A DNA stretch of 64,000 nt from Oxalobacter aliiformigenes (GCF_027116575.1 NZ_CP098252.1:1-64000); one strand, 5' to 3'. Counted from the first letter of the stretch, positions 14,573 through 26,215 are shown. Notes: generated by a model not told the origin, from the letters alone. Numbers and translations are program-made.

Positions 14573-15268
14573 TCAAGCGGCAATCGATGCCTGATCGACA
14601 CGAACACCCGCTCCCATAGTGGAGGAAATAGAAACCTTGCGGATATAAGTGCCCTTGCTGCTGACAGGCTTGGCCTTGTTCAGTGCATCAATCAATGCGG
14701 CCAGATTCGATTTCAGATCTTCGTCCGAAAAGGATTTGCGTCCGATTGTAGCATGAATGATACCAGCGCGATCCGTCCTGTACTGGACCTGACCGGCTTT
14801 GGCATTTTTGACAGCCGTCGCGACATCAGGAGTTACAGTGCCAACCTTTGGATTTGGCATCAAACCGCGTGGCCCCAGAATCTGGCCAAGCGTCCCGACA
14901 ATACGCATGGTATCCGGAGAAGCAATAACCACATCAAAAGGAATATCCCCCCCTTTGATCTGAGCTGCCAAATCTTCCATACCGACAATATCAGCACCAG
15001 CAGCCTTGGCCTGCTCAGCCTTTTCACCAGACGCGAACACAGCAACACGAACCGTCTTCCCTGTACCGGCAGGCAGTACTACGGAACCACGAACAACCTG
15101 ATCGGATTTTTTGGGATCAACGCCTAACTGGACAGCGACATCAATCGATTCATTGAATTTTGCTGTCGCATATTCCTTCAGCAACGCCAATGCGGCATCA
15201 ATAGGATAAACCTTGCTGCGATCCACTTTTTCCTGAAAAGCACGAACTCTCTTAGAAGCTTTAGCCAT
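14573..15268 (-). CDS. rplA: 50S ribosomal protein L1
   Basis: L1 forms the mobile L1 stalk near the E site and in relatives controls translation of the rplK-rplA message. The 231-residue length is standard. It starts [20 protein letters not shown]. The signature [15 protein letters not shown] lies near residues 126-140. It begins one base after the rplK stop codon, a tight translationally coupled pair. Confidence 0.98.
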   Translation of the reverse strand: MAKASKRVRAFQEKVDRSKVYPIDAALALLKEYATAKFNESIDVAVQLGVDPKKSDQVVRGSVVLPAGTGKTVRVAVFASGEKAEQAKAAGADIVGMEDLAAQIKGGDIPFDVVIASPDTMRIVGTLGQILGPRGLMPNPKVGTVTPDVATAVKNAKAGQVQYRTDRAGIIHATIGRKSFSDEDLKSNLAALIDALNKAKPVSSKGTYIRKVSISSTMGAGVRVDQASIAA

Positions 15269-15700
15269 TTACATGCCCTCCACAGTAATACCCATCGACT
15301 TGGCGGAACCCGCAATTGTCTTGACAGCGGCTTCCATATCAGCAGCGGTCAGATCAGGTTTTTTCATGGTGGCGATTTCTTCGGCCTGCGCTCTTGTAAT
15401 CGAGCCGACTTTTTCCGTATTTGGTCTCTGCGATCCTTTTTCAATACCTGCAGCTTTCTTGATCAGGAAAGTGGCAGGAGGCGTTTTCATTGCAAATGTA
15501 AACGACTTGTCCGCATAGGCAGTGATAACAACAGGAATCGGCATACCCGGCTCAAAACCCTGAGTCTGCGCATTGAATGCCTTACAGAATTCCATAATAT
15601 TCAGCCCACGCTGACCAAGGGCGGGACCGATCGGAGGGGACGGATTGGCTTTACCAGCAGGAACCTGCAGCTTGATAAAACCGGCGATTTTCTTTGCCAT
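15269..15700 (-). CDS. rplK: 50S ribosomal protein L11
   Basis: L11 binds the GTPase-associated 23S rRNA region and is needed for the RelA stringent response. The 143-residue length is typical. The proline-rich N-terminal hinge ([19 protein letters not shown]) and the C-terminal rRNA-binding segment (KSMGITVEG) are present. It lies 96 nt after nusG and is directly followed by rplA. Confidence 0.98.
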   Translation of the reverse strand: MAKKIAGFIKLQVPAGKANPSPPIGPALGQRGLNIMEFCKAFNAQTQGFEPGMPIPVVITAYADKSFTFAMKTPPATFLIKKAAGIEKGSQRPNTEKVGSITRAQAEEIATMKKPDLTAADMEAAVKTIAGSAKSMGITVEGM

Positions 15701-15796
15701 TTCTAATTTTCCAAGTTAGTGAGTCATAACGCCTGCACAAAAACAACACACAGGCTCCTCTGCCGGACTGTCAACTGCGCTCCGACACACGCAAAA

Positions 15797-16384
15797 TCAA
15801 ACTTTTTCGACCTGACCGAATTCAAGCTCCACAGGAGTTGAACGCCCGAAAATGGTAACCGAAACCCTCAAACGGGATTTTTCGTAATTAACCTCTTCAA
15901 CATTTCCGTTGAAATCAGCGAAAGGCCCTTCCTTGATACGAACCAATTCACCCACTTCATAAGATATTTTCGGACGAGGCTTATCGATTCCGTCCTGCAT
16001 CTGCTGCAGAAGTTTATCCATTTCACGAGCGGGAATAGGCGTCGGCTTGTTGGATTTTCCACCGACAAACCCCGTTACCTTACCTGTATCTTTAACCAGA
16101 TGCCATGTATCATCCGTCATTTCCATTTCAATCAGGACATATCCCGGAAAAAAACGGCGTTCCGTTACAGATTTCTGACCGCTTTTGACCTCAACAACTT
16201 CTTCCGTTGGAACGAGTATCTGACCAAACTTTTCGCTCATGCCCATCCGTTCGATTCTCTCAAACAAAGATCGACGTACGCTTTTTTCCATTCCCGAATA
16301 GACATGAACAACGTACCAGCGCATCTTTTCAGACGAACCGGTATTTTTTTCTTTTCTAGCCTGATCTTGGCTATTTTCACCCAT
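15797..16384 (-). CDS. nusG: Transcription termination/antitermination protein NusG
   Basis: NusG binds RNA polymerase and links it to Rho or the leading ribosome. It has 195 residues. The NGN domain begins at [16 protein letters not shown] near residue 21, and the C-terminal KOW motif is at [20 protein letters not shown]. The first 20 residues form a polar, probably disordered extension, also seen in other Burkholderiales. Its ATG overlaps the secE stop by one base (TAATG), which supports the long form and coupling to secE. Confidence 0.96.
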   Translation of the reverse strand: MGENSQDQARKEKNTGSSEKMRWYVVHVYSGMEKSVRRSLFERIERMGMSEKFGQILVPTEEVVEVKSGQKSVTERRFFPGYVLIEMEMTDDTWHLVKDTGKVTGFVGGKSNKPTPIPAREMDKLLQQMQDGIDKPRPKISYEVGELVRIKEGPFADFNGNVEEVNYEKSRLRVSVTIFGRSTPVELEFGQVEKV

Positions 16385-16767
16385 TATCTTTTCCAGCCAA
16401 GTATGATGTTATAAAGAACAAATTCCAAGACCCTGTCCGCACCCCAAAGGAACACTGCCATCAAAAGAACAAAGCCAAAAACTATGCCCGTAATCCGGAT
16501 TGCATCGTTACGCGCAGGCCAAACGACTTTTTTGGCCTCCCGAACAGATTCCCTGGCAAATACAATAAAATTACGCCCCGAAGAGGAAAACCAGGCAAAA
16601 CAGGCAGCCACAACAAGCCCCACGACCAACACCCCAATCCGGGTCAATGAAGACTGGCCTGCAAGGAAATAAAAACCAAAAATACCTGCCAAAATAGAGG
16701 CAACAGCACAGGCAATTTTCACCTTATCGCCCAAGCCACCCTCGGCTTGCACAGGTTGGTTAGACAT
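16384..16767 (-). CDS. secE: Protein translocase subunit SecE
   Basis: SecE clamps the SecY channel in the inner membrane. The 127-residue protein has two N-terminal hydrophobic segments (about residues 13-33 and 38-56). The conserved amphipathic helix [20 protein letters not shown] comes next, then the final membrane span. This three-segment arrangement matches the longer proteobacterial form. It lies between tRNA-Trp and nusG. Confidence 0.95.
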   Translation of the reverse strand: MSNQPVQAEGGLGDKVKIACAVASILAGIFGFYFLAGQSSLTRIGVLVVGLVVAACFAWFSSSGRNFIVFARESVREAKKVVWPARNDAIRITGIVFGFVLLMAVFLWGADRVLEFVLYNIILGWKR

Positions 16768-16797
16768 AAAACTCTGCTTTCAGTAATAAACATTATG

Positions 16798-16873
16798 TGG
16801 CAGGGGAAGAGGGCCTCGAACCCCCGACCTTCGGTTTTGGAGACCGACGCTCTGCCAATTGAGCTATTCCCCT
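16798..16873 (-). tRNA. tRNA-Trp (anticodon CCA)
   Basis: A 76-nt cloverleaf on the minus strand with acceptor AGGGGAA, a D arm, anticodon loop CTCCAAA, the T-loop GGTTCGAGG and an encoded CCA end. Its position between tuf and secE is typical of betaproteobacteria. Confidence 0.95.
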
Positions 16874-16896
16874 ACATCTACAGCCTGACATCAATC

Positions 16897-16922
16897 AGGT
16901 TGGCCCCAAGAAGGGCCAACCT
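16897..16922 (-). other. Hairpin between tuf copy 2 and tRNA-Trp
   Basis: Arms AGGTTGGCCC (16897-16906) and GGGCCAACCT (16913-16922) form a perfect 10-bp stem with a 6-nt loop and no clear T tract. It lies just past the tuf stop. It could be a processing site or a weak terminator ahead of tRNA-Trp. It ends exactly where identity to the other tuf copy begins. Confidence 0.5.
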
Positions 16923-18121
<1,199 letters not shown>

Positions 18122-18199
18122 CAACTCCTAACCAATGAAGAGAATACCAAGACCACGCCTATATGCGCCAAAACACCCACTTCTTGAAAACACAACCCG

Positions 18200-18274
<75 letters not shown>

Positions 18275-18298
18275 AACATTCCATAAGCAAACAAAAGA

Positions 18299-18372
18299 TG
18301 GAGCGGGCGAAGGGAATCGAACCCTCGTCTTAAGCTTGGAAGGCTTCGGCTCTACCATTGAGCTACACCCGC
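18299..18372 (-). tRNA. tRNA-Gly (anticodon TCC)
   Basis: A 74-nt cloverleaf with acceptor GCGGGTG and 3' end CGCCCGCTCCA. The anticodon loop CTTCCAA gives TCC. It lies between tRNA-Tyr and tRNA-Thr. Confidence 0.94.
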
Positions 18373-18403
18373 ACTCGCTTGACCTTCATTTGCATCAAAC
18401 TTT

Positions 18404-18489
18404 TGGTGGAGAGGGCTGGATTCGAACCAGCGTACTCGTTAGAGGGCAGATTTACAGTCTGCTGCCATTAACCACTCGGCCACCTCTCC
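18404..18489 (-). tRNA. tRNA-Tyr (anticodon GTA)
   Basis: An 86-nt class II tRNA with a long variable arm. The anticodon stem-loop CAGACTGTAAATCTG gives GTA, and CCA is encoded. It is the first gene of the transcript and follows a good promoter by 13 nt. Confidence 0.94.
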
Positions 18490-18502
18490 GCAGAAACCCC
18501 GA

Positions 18503-18531
18503 ATTATGCCGGAAGCTTCCAGACAAGTCAA
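18503..18531 (-). promoter_or_regulatory. Sigma70-type promoter of the tRNA-tuf-secE-nusG transcript
   Basis: On the minus strand, TTGACT (18526-18531) and CATAAT (18503-18508) are 17 nt apart, and a GC-rich stretch follows the -10 as in stable-RNA promoters. A second TATAAT lies upstream at 18577-18582 with a poorer -35. It may be an additional start. Confidence 0.75.
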
Positions 18532-18669
18532 CGGGAAAATTTCAGATGAATAAAAAACAATCTGAATCAGCGCGACATTATACGCCAGAAATTAACCAAA
18601 AGGTAACCTGTAACTGCCGAAACAGGTTCATGTCTTCATCATCCGACAAAAATACGACAATTCATTGAT

Positions 18670-18978
18670 TCACCGATGGCCGCGGTGACGATAACGGTTT
18701 CCGTGATAGCGCGGACCTTTCCAGTGAGGAACCGGATGATGGACGGCAACAGGCCGTGGAACAACATGCGGATGTATCATAACGGGTGCAGGAGACACAA
18801 CAGTCGCAACAGGAACAACCGGATTGGAATAAACAGCCACTGGCGGAGGTGCGGCAATAACAGGCACTCCTATATTGATTGACCAGTGTGTTCCTCCTGC
18901 CTCGGCCGGTACTGAAAAAAACACACCACCAACCGCACAGAACGCGCAAATCAATTTCATGAATTTTACGCTTTTCAT
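18670..18978 (-). CDS. Small secreted His/Pro-rich protein of unknown function
   Basis: The function is not recognised. ATG 18978, behind GAGAGGG, gives 102 residues. The first 27 look like a cleaved signal peptide (MKSVKFMKLICAFCAVGG, with a cleavage site after PAEA). The mature part has Val/Pro repeats (PVIAAPPPVAVYSNPVVPV), resembling PXPV-type exported proteins, and a tail rich in His, Arg and Gly (HWKGPRYHGNRYRHRGHR) that could bind metal or polyanions. It faces dacB across 19082-19312 and has no obvious operon partner. An upstream in-frame start at 19020 is possible but less likely. Confidence 0.6.
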   Translation of the reverse strand: MKSVKFMKLICAFCAVGGVFFSVPAEAGGTHWSINIGVPVIAAPPPVAVYSNPVVPVATVVSPAPVMIHPHVVPRPVAVHHPVPHWKGPRYHGNRYRHRGHR

Positions 18979-19081
18979 TTTCGCCCTCTCTTTACAGCAA
19001 TCAACATTTCCTGAAGTCATTTAACCCCAAGAAACAAATATATCCAAGATCACAACTGTAAGAGTTGTAACATTATATTTC

Positions 19082-19291
19082 ATGAAACCCTGCAAACCGG
19101 AAGATTGCCTGGTTTTAAAAGCCGTGAAAAGCGATAATAATGATTCGATTATTCAACAAATGACAAAGAAAGATATGACCCAAGAGCAAAAAACCAGAAA
19201 ACACGGTTTCGTGGCGCTCTTTTTAAGAGCGCTGGCGATTTTCTTTTTCATCATGGGTATTTACTATTTCGGAAAAGCCTGGTTTTTTTGA
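19082..19291 (+). CDS. Possible small single-span membrane protein
   Basis: A 69-codon frame of unknown function. Its C-terminal half (residues about 43-67) is strongly hydrophobic and could cross the membrane once. There is no good ribosome binding site for ATG 19082. Internal starts at 19160 and 19175 would give shorter versions. An 8-bp palindrome (19214-19221 with 19225-19232) lies inside the frame. It may be a genuine small protein or chance. Confidence 0.3.
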   Translation: MKPCKPEDCLVLKAVKSDNNDSIIQQMTKKDMTQEQKTRKHGFVALFLRALAIFFFIMGIYYFGKAWFF

Positions 19292-19312
19292 AGGGTGAGG
19301 GAATTTCCACGA

Positions 19313-20761
19313 CTAGCCCTTTTCATAAGTCCAGTTCAGCAAGCTATCCAACAACGGGCGTGCATACCCGGCATCCGGATGATTGACCATACATACGACA
19401 AGATATCGTCGACCACTTTTTGCAAGAACATAACCGGCAATCGCCCTGACATCGTTTATAGCGCCTGTTTTAACATGGGCCTTCCCGGCAATTTCACTAT
19501 TCACAAGCCGTTTCGACATCGTCCCGTCCCGCCCGACAATAGGTAATGACGAAACCAGCTCGGGCATTACCGGCGACTCGTAAGCCGCCCTGAGTATCCA
19601 CGCCATTGTCGAGGGAGTTATCTTTTCATCACGAGAAAGTCCGGAACCATTTTCAATCACCATTTTATCCGTCCCGATGCCTTTTTCTGCCAGCCATTTC
19701 ATGACAACGTCCACTCCTTCTTCAGTTGTCACTCCTTCCCCACGAAATTCAACACCCAACGCCAGCAATAACTGACGTGCCCTGACGTTATTGCTGATCT
19801 TGTTCACGGCATTCACGATCATACCCAATGCTGGGGAATTCCATCGTGCAACGATTTGAGCTTCAGGCGGAACCGTTCCCTCAATAACATGACCGTTGAA
19901 ACCTCCCCCGGATTCACGCCACAGTTTTTCGAAGATACTTCCGAAATATCGGATATCGCTCATCTGATAGGGATGAACCGACAGTATTTTTTCACCGCAC
20001 GCCAAAGGATACTGGCCCTCAAAATAGGCAATCCTGTCATCAAAATGAATGTCCATACCATTTTGCCAATTCACACAGGCAGAACTGGCCGCAACCGGAG
20101 GAATAATGGCAATACCATTCATACGCGGTTCCATCGCGACGTTCACCTTATCCCTGACAATATCGGGAATGAACCGAATCTCGACTTTCCTATCATTCAA
20201 AAGCAGCCCATCAGGACCGGCATTGTAAGGTTTCAACGGCGCATCATCAAAAGCGGCAGGATCATATCCCGTCTTTCCAAAAACACTTCTGTCAAGAACA
20301 ATATTTCCACGAATTTCGTGAATGCCGGAATCCTGGATTTCACGCACAAAGAGCCAAAGATCTTTCTGGGAAAAAGACGGATCACCGCTTCCCTTGATAA
20401 TCAAATCGCCATGCAATACACCTTCCTCGAGTTTTCCGGTTACATATGCGTTTGTTTTCCACCGGTAATGAGGACCAAGCAACTCCAGCGCCGCGTATGT
20501 TGTCACCACTTTCATCGTTGACGCCGGATGAAAAGCCATATCCGCATTCAAAGCAAGTATCGGTTTTTGCCCGTCAACAGGTTGAACCACAATACCAACA
20601 GATTCTTCTGCAACACCCGCCCGCCGAAGCTCGTTTTCAATCTCATCCGGAAGAATTCGGGCACAAGCAATGGTACTTGAGCCTAAAAAATATAAAAAAA
20701 ACGCGAACAGTATTTTATATTGCCGGACTTTCCATCCGATCGACTTAACCGTATCAAGCAT
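19313..20761 (-). CDS. dacB: D-alanyl-D-alanine carboxypeptidase/endopeptidase (PBP4, family S13)
   Basis: This is a periplasmic penicillin-binding protein that trims or cleaves peptidoglycan peptides. It has 482 residues. A hydrophobic signal segment lies at about 16-34. The catalytic motif S-T-M-K is at 81-84, the second motif appears as SNN (in KISNNVRARQLLLALG), and the KTG triad is in HVKTGAINDVRAIAGY. The large insertion between the first two motifs is typical of the PBP4 class. It is divergent from feoA, with AGGA just before ATG 20761. It appears monocistronic. Confidence 0.93.
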   Translation of the reverse strand: MLDTVKSIGWKVRQYKILFAFFLYFLGSSTIACARILPDEIENELRRAGVAEESVGIVVQPVDGQKPILALNADMAFHPASTMKVVTTYAALELLGPHYRWKTNAYVTGKLEEGVLHGDLIIKGSGDPSFSQKDLWLFVREIQDSGIHEIRGNIVLDRSVFGKTGYDPAAFDDAPLKPYNAGPDGLLLNDRKVEIRFIPDIVRDKVNVAMEPRMNGIAIIPPVAASSACVNWQNGMDIHFDDRIAYFEGQYPLACGEKILSVHPYQMSDIRYFGSIFEKLWRESGGGFNGHVIEGTVPPEAQIVARWNSPALGMIVNAVNKISNNVRARQLLLALGVEFRGEGVTTEEGVDVVMKWLAEKGIGTDKMVIENGSGLSRDEKITPSTMAWILRAAYESPVMPELVSSLPIVGRDGTMSKRLVNSEIAGKAHVKTGAINDVRAIAGYVLAKSGRRYLVVCMVNHPDAGYARPLLDSLLNWTYEKG

Positions 20762-20892
20762 GATTCCTGTCTATTTTCATTTATCTTTGAAAAAGCCACC
20801 GGTTTCAACATTCCGGTATCTTCCGACATACCATTTCCCCCGAAAAAACGAACCGGCTTCCCCCATATTACTAAAAATCCGAAAATAATCAG

Positions 20893-20921
20893 TTGTCTTT
20901 TTGTGAAGAAACGTTTATATT
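20893..20921 (+). promoter_or_regulatory. feoAB promoter
   Basis: TTGTCT (20893-20898) and TATATT (20916-20921) are 17 nt apart, with the inferred start about 55 nt before feoA. It overlaps the Fur box at its downstream edge. Confidence 0.6.
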
Positions 20922-20939
20922 GAGAATCGTTATCATTCT
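20921..20939 (+). promoter_or_regulatory. Fur box upstream of feoAB
   Basis: The sequence GAGAATCGTTATCATTCT closely resembles the Fur consensus core (GATAAT-type hexamers). It lies over the expected transcription start, so iron-loaded Fur would block transcription. The fur gene itself is at 29030-29449. Confidence 0.75.
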
Positions 20940-20981
20940 TGTGATGCGATTCAGAATTTGTTTCCGGTGAGTCTTCTTTAA

Positions 20982-21278
20982 ATGTCACAACAACCTTCAA
21001 CATTCCAGAAATCCGCTACAATAGGCAATCTGGCACAACTGAAAAAGGGCGAATCAGCAACGGTCATTGGCCTCGCTGATGACGATGAAACAGGTGTTGT
21101 TCTCATGAAAACCCGTCTGCAGGAACTTGGTTTTTTGCCGGGCGAGCGTATTCATGTACACGCGGAAGCATTTCCTGGAAAAGATCCGATGGCAATCAGA
21201 ATAGGAAATTCCATATTTGCCCTTCGTCGTCTTGAGGCAGCAAAAGTTTATGTTGTTCAAAACGATGAATCACTCTGA
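20982..21278 (+). CDS. feoA: Ferrous iron transport protein A
   Basis: FeoA is a small cytoplasmic SH3-like partner of FeoB. It has 98 residues. An extra polar N-terminal stretch of about 18 residues precedes the domain LAQLKKGESATVIGL, and RLQELGFLPGERIHVHAEA and the C-terminal DPMAIRIGNSIFALRRLEA are typical. It is the first gene of the iron-regulated operon and overlaps the likely feoB start by 14 nt, indicating coupled translation. Confidence 0.93.
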   Translation: MSQQPSTFQKSATIGNLAQLKKGESATVIGLADDDETGVVLMKTRLQELGFLPGERIHVHAEAFPGKDPMAIRIGNSIFALRRLEAAKVYVVQNDESL

Positions 21279-23156
21279 TTGTAAATCCACACCATCCAAG
21301 AAAAACGTTCCACTCCACTCAATTGCTCTTGTTGGCAATCCCAACAGCGGCAAAACGGCTCTTTTCAACCGTTTGACGGGTTCCCACCAAAAAGTCGCGA
21401 ACTATGCCGGCGTTACTGTCGAGAGAAAAGAAGGAAAAATGACGACAGACACCGGTCAGCAACTCCATGTTATCGATTTACCCGGCATATACAGCCTGAC
21501 CCCTTTGACCAAGGATGAAGAAGTCACCCAAACGGCACTGCTGGATAAAACGGCAGATATACCTGTTGACCTCATCGTTTATGTAGCAGATGCCACCAAT
21601 CTCAAAAGAAACCTAAAACTGATACTGGACGTCATTGCGCTGGGCCATCCAACCATTCTGGCACTGAATATGACTGATCTGGCCAGAAAAAGAGGCCAGA
21701 TTATCGATCTGGAACTCCTGCAACAGGAATTGGGAATACCTGTTGTCGAAACCATAGCCATCGAATCAAACGGTATCGGGAAATTGCTCGAAATACTGAA
21801 TCTGTATGCCTGCAACGGTTTCCCCGCGAACGCCGGATCAAACAGATACGGAAGCGAAAAAAATCGTCCACTCTGGAATCCAGAAGGATTCTGGACAATG
21901 TCATAAAGAAGCATGCGGATACTTATACACTTAACCAGAAAATTGATGCTCTTGTATTGCACCCGGTTTTCGGTTTCCCTATTCTGGTTATCATACTGTT
22001 TTTCATGTTCCAGGCTGTTTTCAGCTGGGCGGAAGTTCCCATGGAGTGGATCGAAAACGGTATCGGAGCAACCGGAGAATTCCTTGCAACAATGCTGCCT
22101 GACGGCATCCTTCGCAGTCTTGTCGTTGATGGAATCATTGCCGGCATCGGCAGTATCATTGTATTTCTGCCGCAAATTCTCATTCTTTTTTTCTTCATAC
22201 TGATTCTTGAAGAATCGGGTTACCTGCCCCGTGCGGCTTTCATGATGGATAAAATGATGAGCAGCATCGGGCTTTCCGGACATGCATTTATCCCCCTGCT
22301 TTCCAGTTTTGCCTGCGCCGTCCCGGGAATCATGGCAACCCGGACGATCAAAAATCCCAAAGACAGAATCATCACGATCCTGATCGCGCCGCTTATGACA
22401 TGTTCTGCGCGTCTGCCCGTCTATTCGCTCATCATCGGCGCTTTCATCCCCAACCGGACTTTCGGTCTTTTCAATCTTCAGGGACTTGTATTATTCGGGT
22501 TGTACATAAGCGGTATTTTTGCAGCTGTCATGGTCGCCTGGGTTCTGAACCGTTTGCTCGGCAAAAATGATTATCAGCCACTGCTCATGGAATTGCCATC
22601 CTACCATTTGCCACGAATGCGCAATATCGCTATCGGATTATGGGAACGGGCCCGTATTTTTCTCATACGGGTAAGCACGATCATATTTGCCACGTCGGTA
22701 CTGTTATGGGTACTTTCGTCCTATCCGGTCCCGCCGGAAGGAACTACCGGTACAGCCATTCAATACAGTTTTGCGGGACGACTGGGCCACCTGATCGAAT
22801 ATATCGTCCAGCCGATCGGTTTCAACTGGCAAATCGCCGTAGCCTTGATTCCGGGTATGGCGGCCAGAGAAATCGCTGTCAGTGCCTTGGGCACCGTATA
22901 TGCTCTTTCCGCAAGCGGCGACGATCTTTCCATCACCCTTGCCCCACTTATTTCATCCAACTGGAGCCTGCCTACCGCCCTGTCTCTGCTTGCATGGTTT
23001 GTTTTTGCTCCCCAATGCTTCGCCACACTGGGAGTCATCCGACGTGAAACCAATTCATGGAAAATGATGTTCTTTGCGATAATCTACCTTTTCGGTCTTG
23101 CCTATCTTGCTTCCCTGGCAACCTATCACATCAGCTGTTTTCTTTTGGATCAATGA
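21265..23156 (+). pseudogene. feoB: Ferrous iron transporter FeoB, interrupted by a single-base frameshift
   Basis: FeoB is the inner-membrane Fe(II) transporter with an N-terminal G domain. Frame 1 encodes the G domain (G1 GNPNSGKT, G3 DLPGIYSL, G4 NMTD) and stops at 21906. The membrane half (Gate motifs, LEESGYLPRAAFMMDKMM) is read in another frame from about 21861 to 23156. The two frames join naturally at a run of seven A residues (21857-21863): one extra A, or a -1 slip, gives ...GSEKKSSTLESRRILDN and a complete 630-residue protein. This may be a sequencing or assembly error, a phase-variable tract, transcriptional or ribosomal slippage, or real inactivation. The rest of the reading frame is intact, which argues against old decay. 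ATG 21265 is the likely start; ATG 21250 is possible. Confidence 0.85.
21857..21863 (+). other. A7 homopolymer, frameshift point in feoB
   Basis: In the upstream frame the tract reads GAA AAA AAT. A single slip back by one base continues as AAA TCG TCC ACT CTG into the downstream FeoB frame. Runs of this length are prone to replication, transcription and sequencing slippage. Confidence 0.75.
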
Positions 23157-23157
23157 T

Positions 23158-23433
23158 ATGCAAGAACTCGTCGTCATCTTTCTTGTCGTGATGTCCTGTT
23201 ACATTCTGTATAAATACAGCCTTCCCGATTTCTGCAAATACCATCTGCATCTTTCCCTGACCAGGCTGCTTTTTTTCATACACGCCGACAAACTCGCCAG
23301 ACATATCGATCCATTCCGAAAACCCAGGTTACCCGAAAGAAACTGTACCGGCAGTTGTCATTCATGCCGGAACGGACAAGATCAAACCGCTCATATCATC
23401 CCTTTCTCAAAAAAGAACCCGATCATTCGGTGA
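23158..23433 (+). CDS. FeoB-associated small Cys-containing membrane protein
   Basis: The 91-residue product starts one base after the feoB stop codon. It has one N-terminal membrane span (MQELVVIFLVVMSCYILYKY), a basic middle region, and a cysteine cluster CTGSCHSC near residues 61-68. Small membrane proteins with terminal Cys clusters often follow feoB (FeoB-associated Cys-rich or DUF6587-like groups). Assignment is by position and layout. A role in iron handling or FeoB assembly is inference. Confidence 0.65.
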   Translation: MQELVVIFLVVMSCYILYKYSLPDFCKYHLHLSLTRLLFFIHADKLARHIDPFRKPRLPERNCTGSCHSCRNGQDQTAHIIPFSKKNPIIR

Positions 23434-23509
23434 CAGAAAACCGGTAAATCACTGCCAATTGCGGACTTTTGTGTTTTCGGACAAAGAAAAAAAATTTTTT
23501 TCTTTTATC

Positions 23510-23538
23510 TTGAAATCTTTCATAGGCACCCATATACT
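23510..23538 (+). promoter_or_regulatory. groESL promoter
   Basis: TTGAAA (23510-23515) and TATACT (23533-23538) are separated by 17 nt. The CIRCE operator begins at the last base of the -10 box, the expected geometry for HrcA repression. Confidence 0.8.
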
Positions 23539-23564
23539 TAGCACTCGTTAGGGAAGAGTGCTAA
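23538..23564 (+). promoter_or_regulatory. CIRCE operator (HrcA binding site)
   Basis: A perfect TTAGCACTC, 9-nt spacer, GAGTGCTAA inverted repeat. It is the canonical HrcA operator and controls groES-groEL in response to heat. No hrcA gene lies in the window. Confidence 0.95.
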
Positions 23565-23668
23565 CAACTCTTTCGTACTCCACGAGGAGATGAATAAACA
23601 AGGTGGCCTGGAATCTTTCGGGCTTTTGTCTTTCGAATACAACAGATTGATTTTGATAGGGAATTGTT

Positions 23669-23959
23669 ATGAAACTTCGTCCTTTGCAAGACCGCATTAT
23701 CGTCAAACGCGTCGATCAGGAAAAAACCACTGCATCCGGCATTGTCATCCCAGATGCTGCTGCAGAAAAACCGGATCAAGGCGAAGTCATTGCTGTAGGC
23801 AATGGCAAGGTTCTTGAAGACGGCAAAGTTCTGCCACTGGATGTGAAAGTCGGAGACATGGTTCTTTTCGGGAAATATTCCGGACAGACGGTCAAGGTTG
23901 ACGGTGAAGAATTGCTTGTCATGCATGAATCCGACGTCATGGCAATCGTCCAGCAATGA
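23669..23959 (+). CDS. groES: Co-chaperonin GroES
   Basis: GroES caps the GroEL folding chamber. The 96-residue length is standard. It starts [20 protein letters not shown]. The mobile loop ([15 protein letters not shown] region) and the C-terminal [13 protein letters not shown] are typical. ATG 23669 is about 105 nt after the CIRCE element. It forms an operon with groEL 57 nt downstream. Confidence 0.98.
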   Translation: MKLRPLQDRIIVKRVDQEKTTASGIVIPDAAAEKPDQGEVIAVGNGKVLEDGKVLPLDVKVGDMVLFGKYSGQTVKVDGEELLVMHESDVMAIVQQ

Positions 23960-24007
23960 TCACATGCCAAAGTCCGAGACTTTGTACGCATACACCAATT
24001 AAATTAG

Positions 24008-25663
<1,656 letters not shown>

Positions 25664-25696
25664 TTCCCCTCTTCTCACCAGACATTGCTCTCAAAA

Positions 25697-25725
25697 CCTG
25701 CAAGCATTCAGCTTGCAGGTTTTTT
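25697..25725 (+). terminator. Rho-independent terminator after groEL
   Basis: CCTGCAAGC (25697-25705) pairs with GCTTGCAGG (25711-25719) over 9 bp around a 5-nt loop, followed by six T residues. AAAA on the other side could let it also serve the convergent MarR gene. Confidence 0.9.
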
Positions 25726-26215
25726 ACATGGTGAAAGGCAAAGGCTGCAACGCGGATTCCTCATCCACTTGCGAAATGGTATGCAACAAAATATCAAGAC
25801 TTTTGCCCAACTGATCCAGGTCATCCGACTTCATTTGGGACAATGCCTCCGGCAACAATCCCCGGGATAATTCGGGAGCCTTTCGTAACAATGAACGTCC
25901 GTCTTCCGTCAGGGACAGATTCACGATCCGTTGGTCTGTCGGCAAACGAGTTTTGCAAACCATTCCCTTTTTCTCAAGCACATCCAGAAGATTGCTTGTC
26001 GTTGTCTGGTGAATGGCCAGTCTTTTGGCGATTTCGCCCACACGAAGTCCCGGGTCCATATCGATCTCCTTTAAAATCCACAACTGGGCTCCCGAAACGC
26101 CCAGCAGCTTTTCAACTCTCTGGGAATATTTCTGTGCGGCACGAACAATGATCCTGAACTTCTGAAGAATTCTCAGGTACTGGACACCATCTTTACTGTC
26201 AACTGACTGCATCAT
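25724..26215 (-). CDS. MarR-family transcriptional regulator
   Basis: A dimeric winged-helix DNA-binding protein of 163 residues. The core runs from FRIIVRAAQKYSQRVEKLLG, through the recognition region GEIAKRLAIHQTTTSNLLDVL (about 79-99), to the wing with DQRIVNLSLTEDGR. The ligand is unknown. It is divergent from the ClC gene, with a perfect 18-bp palindrome between them that is a good candidate for its own operator. The start at 26215 (two adjacent ATG codons) is not certain by one codon. Confidence 0.85.
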   Translation of the reverse strand: MMQSVDSKDGVQYLRILQKFRIIVRAAQKYSQRVEKLLGVSGAQLWILKEIDMDPGLRVGEIAKRLAIHQTTTSNLLDVLEKKGMVCKTRLPTDQRIVNLSLTEDGRSLLRKAPELSRGLLPEALSQMKSDDLDQLGKSLDILLHTISQVDEESALQPLPFTM

